Notes under the pieces: generated by a model
Told to the model about the DNA's origin: nothing
What the model saw: only the letters and a program-made list of their open reading frames with translations
Database searches by the model: none
Shown here: positions 17,117 to 24,870 of the stretch, piece by piece
Position numbering within the stretch: the stretch's first letter is position 1
How the letters are laid out: every line of letters starts with the position of its first letter
DNA from: Halostella limicola
GTDB lineage: Archaea; Halobacteriota; Halobacteria; Halobacteriales; Natronoarchaeaceae
Assembly: GCF_003675875.1 (NCBI RefSeq)
Contig: NZ_RCDI01000001.1
Coordinates: 992,001-1,056,000 of the forward strand
DNA: 64,000 nt
Direction of reading: 5' to 3'
Position numbers and translations under genes: made by a program

Positions 17117-17593
17117 TCAGAACAGCGAGTCGCTGTCGCCGTACACCGCCAGCACGACGGCCGACGTGTACATCCCGGGCTCCGCCGGCTCCGTGGCCAC
17201 CTCGTGCTTGGCCTCCCCGAACGTCCAGTCGCGCAGTTCCTGCCCCGTCGAGAGCCCCTGCAGCACGCGGTCCCGGACGTCCTCGGTGCCCGTCTCGCCC
17301 GCGGCCTCGTAGAACAGGCCCGGACCTTCCTCCGACTCGGACCAGGCCAGCCCCGCGCTGGCGCGACCCGGACCGGCCACCGTCGCCCGCGCCTCGACGA
17401 CCGTCAGGCGCTCGCCCGCGGGGCCCAGGTCCGGCGCGGTGCCGACCGCCTCCACCTCGGCGTCTGCGGGGATGACCGACGAGACGGGGACGAGGTTGTA
17501 GTTGTGCACGTTCGCCGCCGCGAGCGCGGCGTCGTACGACGCCATCTCCGTGGGTCCCGTCGCCGTCCCCCAAACGACGCGAATCGTGTTCAT
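17117..17593 (-). CDS. pdaD: pyruvoyl-dependent arginine decarboxylase
   Basis: A 158-residue protein of the PvlArgDC family. The self-cleavage site is in NLVPVSSVIP: Ser38-Ser39, where Ser39 becomes the pyruvoyl group after autocatalytic chain splitting. It decarboxylates arginine to agmatine, which archaea need for polyamines and for agmatidine in tRNA-Ile2 (known for the family). The downstream gene toward lower coordinates is DUF5811, 135 bp away; no polyamine gene is adjacent. Confidence 0.9.
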   Translation of the reverse strand: MNTIRVVWGTATGPTEMASYDAALAAANVHNYNLVPVSSVIPADAEVEAVGTAPDLGPAGERLTVVEARATVAGPGRASAGLAWSESEEGPGLFYEAAGETGTEDVRDRVLQGLSTGQELRDWTFGEAKHEVATEPAEPGMYTSAVVLAVYGDSDSLF

Positions 17594-17717
17594 ACTCGGA
17601 GGTGACGCTCGCCCGCGTAAGGCGTTGCGGTTCGATAGAGCGGAAGACCGCGATATCGACTGCCGTACTCCTGTCCGCGATCCGAAGATTCAGAAGGGTC
17701 GCAGGTAATCGGCGGAC

Positions 17718-18188
17718 ATGGGCGAGTTCGCGTCGACGGTGCAAGCCCGCCTCCGCGATCGGCTCGCGGAATCGCTGCCGACGTTTAGCTGGCAGACAGA
17801 ACACCGGATCGCCGGTACGCCCGTCGACGTTGCCGGGGCGAGCGACGACCACATCATCATCGTCGAACTAGAGTGGCGTCGTGCCGACCCGGCCGACAAC
17901 ACCGCGAAGTTGTTCCGCCACCTGAGCACCGATCGAATCGTCCGGAGCCGAGTTACCGTCGCACAGGTCTTCACTGCTTACTACGACCTCAAAGGTGACG
18001 GTGTCTCATCGAAGCGGAAGAACGCAGAGTTCGTGGGTCGAACGGCGTCCGAAACGATCGACCGACTCTCTTACCACCCGGTCGACTTCGCCCTCACGCC
18101 TCCGAAGCGCGGCGGCGACTGGCCGGACGACTGGAAGCAGGCGGCCGACCAGACCGCAGAGCGGATCGATGCGTGCATCGACGGCTGA
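17718..18188 (+). CDS. possible PD-(D/E)XK-fold nuclease-like protein
   Basis: A 156-residue soluble protein. The segment GTPVDVAGASDD followed by a strand and IIIVELEWRRADPADN resembles the D...ExK-like core of restriction-endonuclease folds, though Trp replaces the usual Lys position, so activity is uncertain. Later parts (SRVTVAQVFTAYYD, HPVDFALTPP) look like an ordinary alpha/beta domain. It stands alone on the plus strand between pdaD and the second repeat element, with no methylase or toxin partner. A fold-level guess only. Confidence 0.4.
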   Translation: MGEFASTVQARLRDRLAESLPTFSWQTEHRIAGTPVDVAGASDDHIIIVELEWRRADPADNTAKLFRHLSTDRIVRSRVTVAQVFTAYYDLKGDGVSSKRKNAEFVGRTASETIDRLSYHPVDFALTPPKRGGDWPDDWKQAADQTAERIDACIDG

Positions 18189-18243
18189 CGGGAGTGTTCT
18201 CCACTAGGTGGCGAGTTCTATGACCGGTTTACGGCGGAAGGCA

Positions 18244-18424
18244 TACGGCGGCGAAGCCGCCGTTTCACCGCGAGCGACCAACGGGAGTGAGCGGTCCAAG
18301 GAACCGTCGAGGGAGCGAAGCGACCGAGGCGGTGACGCTGTGATTTTGGTCGAGCTTTTGCCGAGGACTGCGAGCGTGTCCGCCCACGGCGGACCGCTCG
18401 TCACGCCGCAGCGCAAAAGTTCGT
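18244..18424. repeat. intergenic repeat element, copy 2 (after pan, inverted)
   Basis: Read on the minus strand, it starts one base after the pan stop codon with block A (ACGAACTTTTGCGCTGC, 18408-18424). Then come block B (18340-18365), identical to copy 1, block C (18268-18337), and a perfect GAA-loop hairpin ACGGCGGC/GCCGCCGT (18245-18263). The order matches copy 1, but the internal hairpins between B and C are absent. The insertion point directly behind a stop codon is the same as for infB. Confidence 0.8.
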
Positions 18425-18425
18425 C

Positions 18426-19664
18426 TTAGTAGGCGTAGTCGGGGTAGCCGCCGGACGCGACGGTGTCGCCGGCGGCGTCGTCGTCCTCCATCTTCTCGAG
18501 GGCGTTCTCGAAGTCCTCCATGCGGACCTCGGTGCGCTCGTCGCGGATGGCGAACATCCCGGCCTCGGTGGTGAGCGACTCGATCTCGGCGCCGCTGTAG
18601 CCCTCGGTGCTGTCCGCGAGGGCGTCGAAGTCGACCGTGTCGGCGACGTTCATGTCGCGGGTGTGGATCTCGAGGATCTTGACGCGGCCGTCGTGGTCCG
18701 GCTCGGGCACCTCGATGAGGCGGTCGAAGCGGCCGGGGCGGAGGATGGCGCGGTCGAGCATGTCGAAGCGGTTCGTCGCCGCGATGATGCGGATGTTCCC
18801 GCGGTCCTCGAAGCCGTCCATCTCCGAGAGCAACTGCATCATGGTGCGCTGGACCTCGGCGTCGCCCGAGGTCTTGCTCTCGGTGCGCTTCGCCGCGATC
18901 GCGTCGATCTCGTCGATGAAGATGATGGAGGGCTGGCGCTCGGAGGCGAGCTCGAACAGGTCGCGGACGAGTCGGGAGCCCTCGCCGATGAACTTCCGGA
19001 CGAGTTCGGAGCCGGCCATCTTGATGAAGGTGGCGTCGGTCTCGTTGGCGACGGCCTTCGCCAGCATCGTCTTCCCCGTGCCGGGCGGGCCGTGCAGGAG
19101 CACGCCGCTGGGCGGCTCAATGCCGGCCTCAGCGAACTGCTCGGGGCGGACGAGCGGCTCCTCGACGGCCTCGCGGACCTCGCGGACCTGCTCGTCGATG
19201 CCGCCGATGTCCTCGTAGCGGACCTCGGGGCTCTCGTCTATCTCCATCGCCTGGGCGCGGGCGTCGGTCTCGTTGTCGAGGATCGTCTGGACGCTGAAAG
19301 AGTCGTTGACGGCGACGCGGTCGCCGGCCTCCAGCTCGTCCTGCAGCCGCGGGGAGACCTCGGTGAGGACTTCTTGGTTGTTGCCGTGTTGCTTGACGAC
19401 GATCTCGTCGTCCGAGACCTCCTCGACGGTCGCGACGTACAGCGAGGAGGTCTTGAGCTTCTCGTTCTCGCGCTCGAGCTTGTCGACGTCCGCGCGGAGC
19501 TCCTGCCGGCGCGCGTCCGCGGTGTCGAGCTGCTCGGTCAGTTCGTCGTGCACTTCGAGGATCTCCGCGAAGTGCTCGCGAAGCGCTTCGACGCGCTCCT
19601 CGTCGGACATCTCGGGATCGAGGTCGAGGCGGGGTCTGTCGGGGAGCGAGGGGCTGCGTGACAT
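18426..19664 (-). CDS. pan: proteasome-activating nucleotidase (PAN)
   Basis: A 412-residue AAA+ ATPase. An N-terminal coiled coil (about 35-75) is followed by the OB domain and the AAA module with Walker A GPPGTGKT (192-199), Walker B IIFIDEID (247-254), the arginine-finger region and sensor residues. PAN unfolds substrates and feeds them to the 20S proteasome. The last residues are DYAY, so the penultimate position is Ala rather than the Tyr of the canonical HbYX docking motif. Residues around AGMFAIRDERTEVR are encoded by the 45 nt duplicated at 7250-7294. Confidence 0.94.
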   Translation of the reverse strand: MSRSPSLPDRPRLDLDPEMSDEERVEALREHFAEILEVHDELTEQLDTADARRQELRADVDKLERENEKLKTSSLYVATVEEVSDDEIVVKQHGNNQEVLTEVSPRLQDELEAGDRVAVNDSFSVQTILDNETDARAQAMEIDESPEVRYEDIGGIDEQVREVREAVEEPLVRPEQFAEAGIEPPSGVLLHGPPGTGKTMLAKAVANETDATFIKMAGSELVRKFIGEGSRLVRDLFELASERQPSIIFIDEIDAIAAKRTESKTSGDAEVQRTMMQLLSEMDGFEDRGNIRIIAATNRFDMLDRAILRPGRFDRLIEVPEPDHDGRVKILEIHTRDMNVADTVDFDALADSTEGYSGAEIESLTTEAGMFAIRDERTEVRMEDFENALEKMEDDDAAGDTVASGGYPDYAY

Positions 19665-19749
19665 CAGTTACAAACGATTAAGAAACGCTCGGTAAATGTG
19701 CCTTTGGGTCGCGGTCGATACTGGAGTCAGATCGATGACGCCACTGGCG

Positions 19750-21540
19750 TCAGATCAGCGACGCCATCTCGTCGAGGTGCTCGTCGTACTCGTCGAGTGC
19801 GCGCTGGATCGGCTCGGGCGAGCTCATGTCGACGCCGGCGTGGCGGAGCAGGTCGAGCGGGTACTCCCGGGAGCCGCGCTGCAGGAACTCGATGTAGCGC
19901 TGCGCGGCGGGTTCGCCCTCCTCCAGAATACCCTGCGCGATTGCGACGGCGGCGCTGATGCCGGTCGAGTACTGGAACACGTAGTACGCCCGGTAGAAGT
20001 GCGGGATGCGCATCCACTCGCGAGCGATGCGGTCGTCGACGACCGCGGGCTCGTAGAACTCCGCCTTGAGCTCGCGGTACAGCTCGTCGAGGCGGTCGGG
20101 GGTGAGCGCCTCGCCGGCCTCTTCGAGCTCGTGGACGCGGTGCTCGAAGTCGGCGAACATGGTCTGGCGGTACAGCGTCGACCGGAAGCGTTCGAGGTAC
20201 TCGTTGAGGACGTGCCGGCGGAACTGCGGGTCCTCGACGGTGTCGAGGAGGTGGTGGGTGAGCAGCGCCTCGTTGACCGTGCTCGCGACCTCGGCCACGA
20301 AGATCTCGTAGTCGCTGTAGACGTAGGGCTGCTCCTCGCTCGTGTACTGGGAGTGCAGCGAGTGGCCGAGCTCGTGGGCCAGCGTGTACATCGAGGAGAT
20401 GTCGTCCTGGTAGTTCATCAGGATGAACGGCTGGGTGTCGTACGTGCCGCCGGAGTACGCGCCGGCCTGCTTCCCCTGGTTCTCGTACACGTCGACCCAG
20501 CGCGACTCCAGGCCCTCCGCGACGCGGGACTGGTAGTCCTCGCCGAGCGCGCCGACTGCCTCGACGATGTGCTCTTTCGCCTCCCCGTACCCGACGTCGG
20601 GGCTCTCGGACTCGGTCATGGGCATGTAGAGGTCCCACATCCGGAGCTCGTCGACGCCGAGCGCCTCGCGCTTGAGGTCGGCGTGGCGGTGGAGCGTGTC
20701 GAGGTTCTCGCGGGCGGTCTCGACGAGGTTGTCGTACACCTCGACGGGGATGTTCGGGCCGTCGAGCGCCGCCTGCCGCGCGGTGTCGTAGTTGCGGGCG
20801 CGGGCCTCCTTCACGTCGGCCTTCACGCTGTTTTTGTACGCCGACCCGACGGCGTTTCGCACCTCGGCCCACTCGTCGAAGAACTGCTCGTACACCTCCC
20901 GCCGGAACTCCCGGTTCGGGTTCTTCTGGAGCTTCGTGAAGTTGCTGAGGGTGATCTCGACGGCCTCACCCTCCGGGTCCTCCACGGCGGGGAACTCCAT
21001 GTCCGCGTTCGTCAGCATGTTGTACACCTCGCCGGTGCCGTGGGTCACCTCGCCGAGCTCGGCCAGCAGCTCCTCGACCTCCGCGGAGCGGGTGTGCTCT
21101 TTCATCCGGAGCACGTCGCCGAGGTAGTGGTCGTAGCCTTCGAGCCCGTCGGTCGACTCGACCATCGCGTCGAGTTCCTCGCGCGACAGGGACTGGATCT
21201 CCGGTTCGATGAAGCTCGCCGCGCTGGCGGCGTCGGAGTGCAGCGACTGCGCCCGGGCGGTGAGCGCCTGGTACTCCTGGTCGCGGGTGTCCTCGTCGCG
21301 GCGCATGCGGGCGTAGGCGTACACCTTCGACACGTCACGCATGATCGCGTCCCGCAGTTCCAGCACTTCGAGGAGGGTCTCGCCGTCGTCGGCGACGCGG
21401 CCCTCGTAGGCAGACAGATCGTCGACGCGCTCGGCGACGTCCTCGTAGGCGGCCTCCCACTCGTCGTCGGTCGCGTAGACGCTCTCCAGGTCCCACTTGT
21501 ACTCGGTCTCTATCTCCGAGCGTTCGGGTACCGAACTCAT
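19750..21540 (-). CDS. pepF: oligoendopeptidase F (M3 family)
   Basis: A 596-residue cytosolic zinc metallopeptidase of normal family length. The zinc motif HELGHSLHSQY lies near residues 389-399 (HExxH), with the third ligand Glu expected in the following IFVAEVASTVNEAL. It hydrolyses short peptides of about 7-17 residues and could act downstream of the proteasome. It is on the same strand as pan and 85 bp upstream of it, so the pair PAN and PepF may be physiologically linked in protein turnover. Confidence 0.93.
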   Translation of the reverse strand: MSSVPERSEIETEYKWDLESVYATDDEWEAAYEDVAERVDDLSAYEGRVADDGETLLEVLELRDAIMRDVSKVYAYARMRRDEDTRDQEYQALTARAQSLHSDAASAASFIEPEIQSLSREELDAMVESTDGLEGYDHYLGDVLRMKEHTRSAEVEELLAELGEVTHGTGEVYNMLTNADMEFPAVEDPEGEAVEITLSNFTKLQKNPNREFRREVYEQFFDEWAEVRNAVGSAYKNSVKADVKEARARNYDTARQAALDGPNIPVEVYDNLVETARENLDTLHRHADLKREALGVDELRMWDLYMPMTESESPDVGYGEAKEHIVEAVGALGEDYQSRVAEGLESRWVDVYENQGKQAGAYSGGTYDTQPFILMNYQDDISSMYTLAHELGHSLHSQYTSEEQPYVYSDYEIFVAEVASTVNEALLTHHLLDTVEDPQFRRHVLNEYLERFRSTLYRQTMFADFEHRVHELEEAGEALTPDRLDELYRELKAEFYEPAVVDDRIAREWMRIPHFYRAYYVFQYSTGISAAVAIAQGILEEGEPAAQRYIEFLQRGSREYPLDLLRHAGVDMSSPEPIQRALDEYDEHLDEMASLI

Positions 21541-21617
21541 GGGCCTCCCTAGGTGGAGTCCCGAGGTAAGACTTGTCGTTCATGATTCTTATCACGACGG
21601 CCGTCGGATCGCACGCC

Positions 21618-22940
21618 ATGACGGACCTCGACCGCGCGCTCGGCCGCGCATGGCGCGACGACGCCCCGTGGCGAACGCTCTCCCGCCTCGCCGAACTCCC
21701 CGACCGACTCGGCGGGCACGAGGGCGAGCGCCGCGCCGCCGATATCGTGGCGGAGGCGCTCGCCGACGCCGGCGTCCGCGACGTGACTCGACAGTCGTTC
21801 TCGATGACGCGCTGGACACGCGGCGCGGCGTCGTTCTCGGTGACTGCCCCGGTCGAGCGCGCCTTCGAGGCGGTCGCACTCCCGTACTCGCCCGGCGGCG
21901 AGGTGACGGCCGACATCGTGGACGCGGGCTACGGGACGCCGGAGGAGATAGACGCCGCGGACGTCGACGGGAACGTCGTCGTCGCGAGCACGGACACGCC
22001 GCCGGACCGACGGTTCCTCCACCGGATGGAGAAGTACGGCCACGCGGTCGACGCCGGCGCGGCGGCGTTCGTCTTCGCCAACCACGTCGAGGGGCAACTG
22101 CCGCCGACCGGCGCGCTCCGGTTCGACGCCGCCGGCGAGATCCCGGGCGTCGGCGTCTCGAAGGAGGACGGCGCGTGGCTCCGGGAGTACGCCGAGCGCG
22201 GCGCGACCGTCAGCGTCGGCGTCGACGCGGGGACGGACCCCGGTGAGAGCCGGAACGTCCACGGGGTCCTCGGTCCGGACGGCGCGGACGAGGAGGTCGT
22301 CGCCCTCGCGCACTACGACGCCCACGACGTCGGCGAGGGCGCGCTCGACAACGCCTGTGGCGTCGCGGTGCTGGTCGGCGCGGCGCGGGTCCTCGCCGAA
22401 CTCGACCTCGACTGCCGCGTGCGCGTCGCCGGCGTGGGTTGCGAGGAACTCGGTCTGCTGGGGAGCGAGGCGCTCGCGGACGTGCTTGACCTCGACGCCG
22501 TCCGCGCGGTCGTCAACGTCGACGGCGCGGGCCGCTTTCGGGACCTGCGGGCGTTCACGCACGCTTCGGACGCGATGAACGACCTCGTCGACCGCGTCGC
22601 CGACGAGACCGGTCATCCCGTCGTCGAGAAGCCGGACCCGCACCCGTTCAGCGACCACTGGCCCTTCCTGCGCGACGGCGTGCCGGCGCTGCAGTTGCAC
22701 AGCGAGAGCGGCGAGCGCGGCCGCGGGTGGACTCACACCCGCGCCGACACCCGCGACAAGGTCGACCGCCGGAACCTCCGATCTCACGCGATGCTCGCCG
22801 CCCTGCTGATACGCGAACTCGTCGCGGCCGACGACGCCCCGCCCCGCGTCGACCCGGCGACGCTGCGCGAGGCGTTCCGCGAGCGGGCGTACGAGTCCGG
22901 GATGCGAGCGGCCGGCGTATGGCCCGACGAGTGGGGCTAG
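21618..22940 (+). CDS. M28 family zinc aminopeptidase-like protein
   Basis: A 440-residue protein from the ATG at 21618. A PA-type insert (residues about 90-200) interrupts the M28 peptidase domain. The metal-binding pattern is present: HYDAHDVGEGALDNACG, EELGLLGSEA, VVNVDGAG and a C-terminal His region (PHPFSDHWPF). No signal peptide is seen, so it is likely cytosolic, cleaving N-terminal residues from peptides. It is divergent from pepF (78 bp), forming a peptidase pair, and overlaps truA tail-to-tail at CTAG. Confidence 0.87.
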   Translation: MTDLDRALGRAWRDDAPWRTLSRLAELPDRLGGHEGERRAADIVAEALADAGVRDVTRQSFSMTRWTRGAASFSVTAPVERAFEAVALPYSPGGEVTADIVDAGYGTPEEIDAADVDGNVVVASTDTPPDRRFLHRMEKYGHAVDAGAAAFVFANHVEGQLPPTGALRFDAAGEIPGVGVSKEDGAWLREYAERGATVSVGVDAGTDPGESRNVHGVLGPDGADEEVVALAHYDAHDVGEGALDNACGVAVLVGAARVLAELDLDCRVRVAGVGCEELGLLGSEALADVLDLDAVRAVVNVDGAGRFRDLRAFTHASDAMNDLVDRVADETGHPVVEKPDPHPFSDHWPFLRDGVPALQLHSESGERGRGWTHTRADTRDKVDRRNLRSHAMLAALLIRELVAADDAPPRVDPATLREAFRERAYESGMRAAGVWPDEWG

Positions 22941-23728
22941 AGCCGGTCCGCCATCTCCCCGGCCACCCGCGCCCGTGTTCGCCACTCCACCCGCTTTCCG
23001 CCGAACACCGCCTGTGCGCTCTCGGCGGCGTCCTCGTCGACCGCGAACGTCAGGTCCGGGTACTCCGCGTCGACGAGCACGAGCGGATACGCCGGCGCGG
23101 GCGGGATCCCCTCGTGGCCGGGGAGCGGTTCGGGCGCGAGAACGCGCTCTATCTTCTCCATCGCCGCCTCGCCAGTCGCGACGGCGCGGGCCAGCGAGAC
23201 GAGCCGCCGGACGAGTTGTCGGGCGAACCCGCCGGCGCGGAACGTCAGGACGAGGTAGTCGCCGTCGACCACGAGCGAGGCGTCGAGGTCCCGGACCGTC
23301 CCCTCGTCGTCCGGCGTCAGGTTGTGGAAATCGTGCTCGCCCCGGAGCCGGTCCAGTGCGGTCCGCGCCCGCCCCGCGTCGGCGTCCGGCGCGTACAGGT
23401 GGTAGACGTACTCCCGGGCAGTCGCGTGGTGGGTCGCGTGGAACCCGTCGGGCGCGTCGGCCCGCGCCCACGCTCGGACGCTCGCGGGGAGTTCCCCGTT
23501 GAACGCGGCGGGCGAGAGCCACTCCGGCGCGTCGAACGCGACTGTCTGGGCGACGGCGGAGACGCCCGCGTCGGTCCGCCCGGCGGCGGCGTACCCCGGC
23601 GGCGCGCCGTCGGAGACGCCGAGGTCACGCAAGGCGTCGAAGACCGCGTCCTCGACGGTCGGCACGTCCGGCTGACGCTGGAACCCGTGGTACGGGCGGC
23701 CGTCGTAGGCGATCCGGTAGGCGTCCAT
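22937..23728 (-). CDS. truA: tRNA pseudouridine(38-40) synthase TruA
   Basis: A 263-residue pseudouridine synthase. The catalytic Asp53 is in GRTDAGVSA, and FRAGGFARQLVRRLV is the C-terminal family motif. It modifies U38-U40 in the anticodon stem-loop. Its start codon shares one base with the stop of the upstream SHOCT gene (TGATG), so translation is coupled. With Pus10 it is the second pseudouridine synthase in this window. Confidence 0.94.
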   Translation of the reverse strand: MDAYRIAYDGRPYHGFQRQPDVPTVEDAVFDALRDLGVSDGAPPGYAAAGRTDAGVSAVAQTVAFDAPEWLSPAAFNGELPASVRAWARADAPDGFHATHHATAREYVYHLYAPDADAGRARTALDRLRGEHDFHNLTPDDEGTVRDLDASLVVDGDYLVLTFRAGGFARQLVRRLVSLARAVATGEAAMEKIERVLAPEPLPGHEGIPPAPAYPLVLVDAEYPDLTFAVDEDAAESAQAVFGGKRVEWRTRARVAGEMADRL

Positions 23729-24159
23729 CAGCGCCGTTCGCGCTCCGGTTCTCGGCCGTGCTCGGACGGTCGTCGCCGCGTTTCGTCTCCGCCGCGCCGG
23801 TCGACGTACTCGCGCGCCTCGCCGACGCTCTCGGTCGCCAGCAGGTCCTCCAGCCGGCGCTCGTACTCCATCTCGTCTATCTCGCCGCGGGCGTAGCGCT
23901 CGCGGAGGGTTTCGAGGGCGGCCGACTCGTCGACCGCGTCGTTTTCGGTGGCCGGATCGGCGTCGGCGGCGCTCCTTTCGGGGTCTTTCCCGCTACGGCC
24001 GATCATCGCGCTCAGCGGCACGAGAACGGCGAATCCCAGCGCGAAGATCATCCCCGTGTACGGGAAATCGAGGAAGACGGAAACGAGCCCCGCGCCAAGT
24101 ACTAGCATGGACATCACGCCGGGGTCGAGGACGCTGTCGGCGGCCTCGGAAGCGGTCAT
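23728..24159 (-). CDS. SHOCT-domain membrane protein
   Basis: A roughly 143-residue protein from the ATG at 24159 (MTASEAADS); an upstream ATG at 24186 would add nine residues. Two membrane segments (VMSMLVLGAGLVSVFLDF, GMIFALGFAVLVPLSAMI) are followed by an acidic linker and a SHOCT motif (ETLRERYARGEIDEMEYERR). The C-terminus is highly charged. SHOCT helices usually mediate oligomerisation. It is coupled to truA. Confidence 0.8.
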   Translation of the reverse strand: MTASEAADSVLDPGVMSMLVLGAGLVSVFLDFPYTGMIFALGFAVLVPLSAMIGRSGKDPERSAADADPATENDAVDESAALETLRERYARGEIDEMEYERRLEDLLATESVGEAREYVDRRGGDETRRRPSEHGREPERERR

Positions 24160-24263
24160 GTTCGGCGCTACCGGCGCGTGCGACAAATAACTACCCGCGT
24201 CGGACGAGGGAGGACCCGTACGCGATGCAACAACTATGGATGCACAGATCGAACTACACAGAT

Positions 24264-24493
24264 ATGGGTAGCAAGGCCATTAGCGTCCGCGAGGACGTCT
24301 ATCGGGCGCTGAAACGGGAGAAGCGAGACGATGAGAGCTTCTCAGACGTCATCGAACGGCCACCCGAGGGGAGGGGAACCGGCATCCGCTGTTCGGCCTC
24401 GTGGGTACGCTGAACGAAGGCGAGGCCGACCGAGTGCGCGACGCGGCGGCGTTCCGGAGCCGACTCGACGACGAAATGGACCCCGGCGCGTGA
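24264..24493 (+). pseudogene. vapB: VapB-type (DUF217) antitoxin gene with frameshift
   Basis: From the ATG at 24264 the frame gives MGSKAISVREDVYRALKR and then FSDVIER, the DUF217 antitoxin DNA-binding half. It then runs out of frame and stops early at 24411-24413. One base to the side, the expected C-terminal half resumes (HPLFGLVGTLNEGEADRV to DEMDPGA) and ends at a TGA overlapping the vapC GTG by four bases. A single missing base near 24358 (CGGCC where CGGGCC would restore the frame) explains it. A true mutation or a sequencing error are both possible. Confidence 0.75.
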
Positions 24494-24870
24494 TCCTCGA
24501 CTCGTCGTTTCTGATCGACCTGATGGCGAGCGACGAAGCCGCCGTCGCGAAACTGGAGGAACTGGTCGCCGATGGGAAACCGCTCGGGATCTCCCCGCTC
24601 ACCGCCACGGAGGTCGGGACCGGTCTGCGCGACGAGTCCGCTCGCGAGGCCTTCGACGACGTGCTGGTGGACGTCGACGTCGTTCCGTTCGACCGAGACG
24701 AGGCGCTGCGGGCCGCCCGGATACAGCGTCGGCTCGAAGCGGACGGGCAGCGGATCGGGGTCGTCGACGCCATGATCGCCGCGACGGCGCTGGAACGAGA
24801 CGACGCGGTCGTTACGAGAAACGTCTCTGAGTTTCGACGCGTGGACGGCGTCCGGGTGACGCCGTACTAG
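24490..24870 (+). CDS. vapC: VapC-type PIN-domain toxin ribonuclease
   Basis: A 126-residue PIN protein from the GTG at 24490 (VILDSSFLIDLMAS). The acidic residues Asp4, Glu41 (TATEVGTG) and Asp93 (GVVDAMIAATAL) are present; the fourth site falls in TRNVSEF, where an acidic Glu114 is nearby. It would act as an RNase inhibited by VapB. The toxin is intact while its antitoxin is frameshifted. It overlaps hisS tail-to-tail at CTAG. Confidence 0.87.
   Translation: MILDSSFLIDLMASDEAAVAKLEELVADGKPLGISPLTATEVGTGLRDESAREAFDDVLVDVDVVPFDRDEALRAARIQRRLEADGQRIGVVDAMIAATALERDDAVVTRNVSEFRRVDGVRVTPY

Noticed and set aside
18208-18429. A 73-codon frame over the second repeat element
   Set aside because: It reads through the repeat element (typical GSERSKEPSRERS translation of the palindromes) and has no start-site or domain support.
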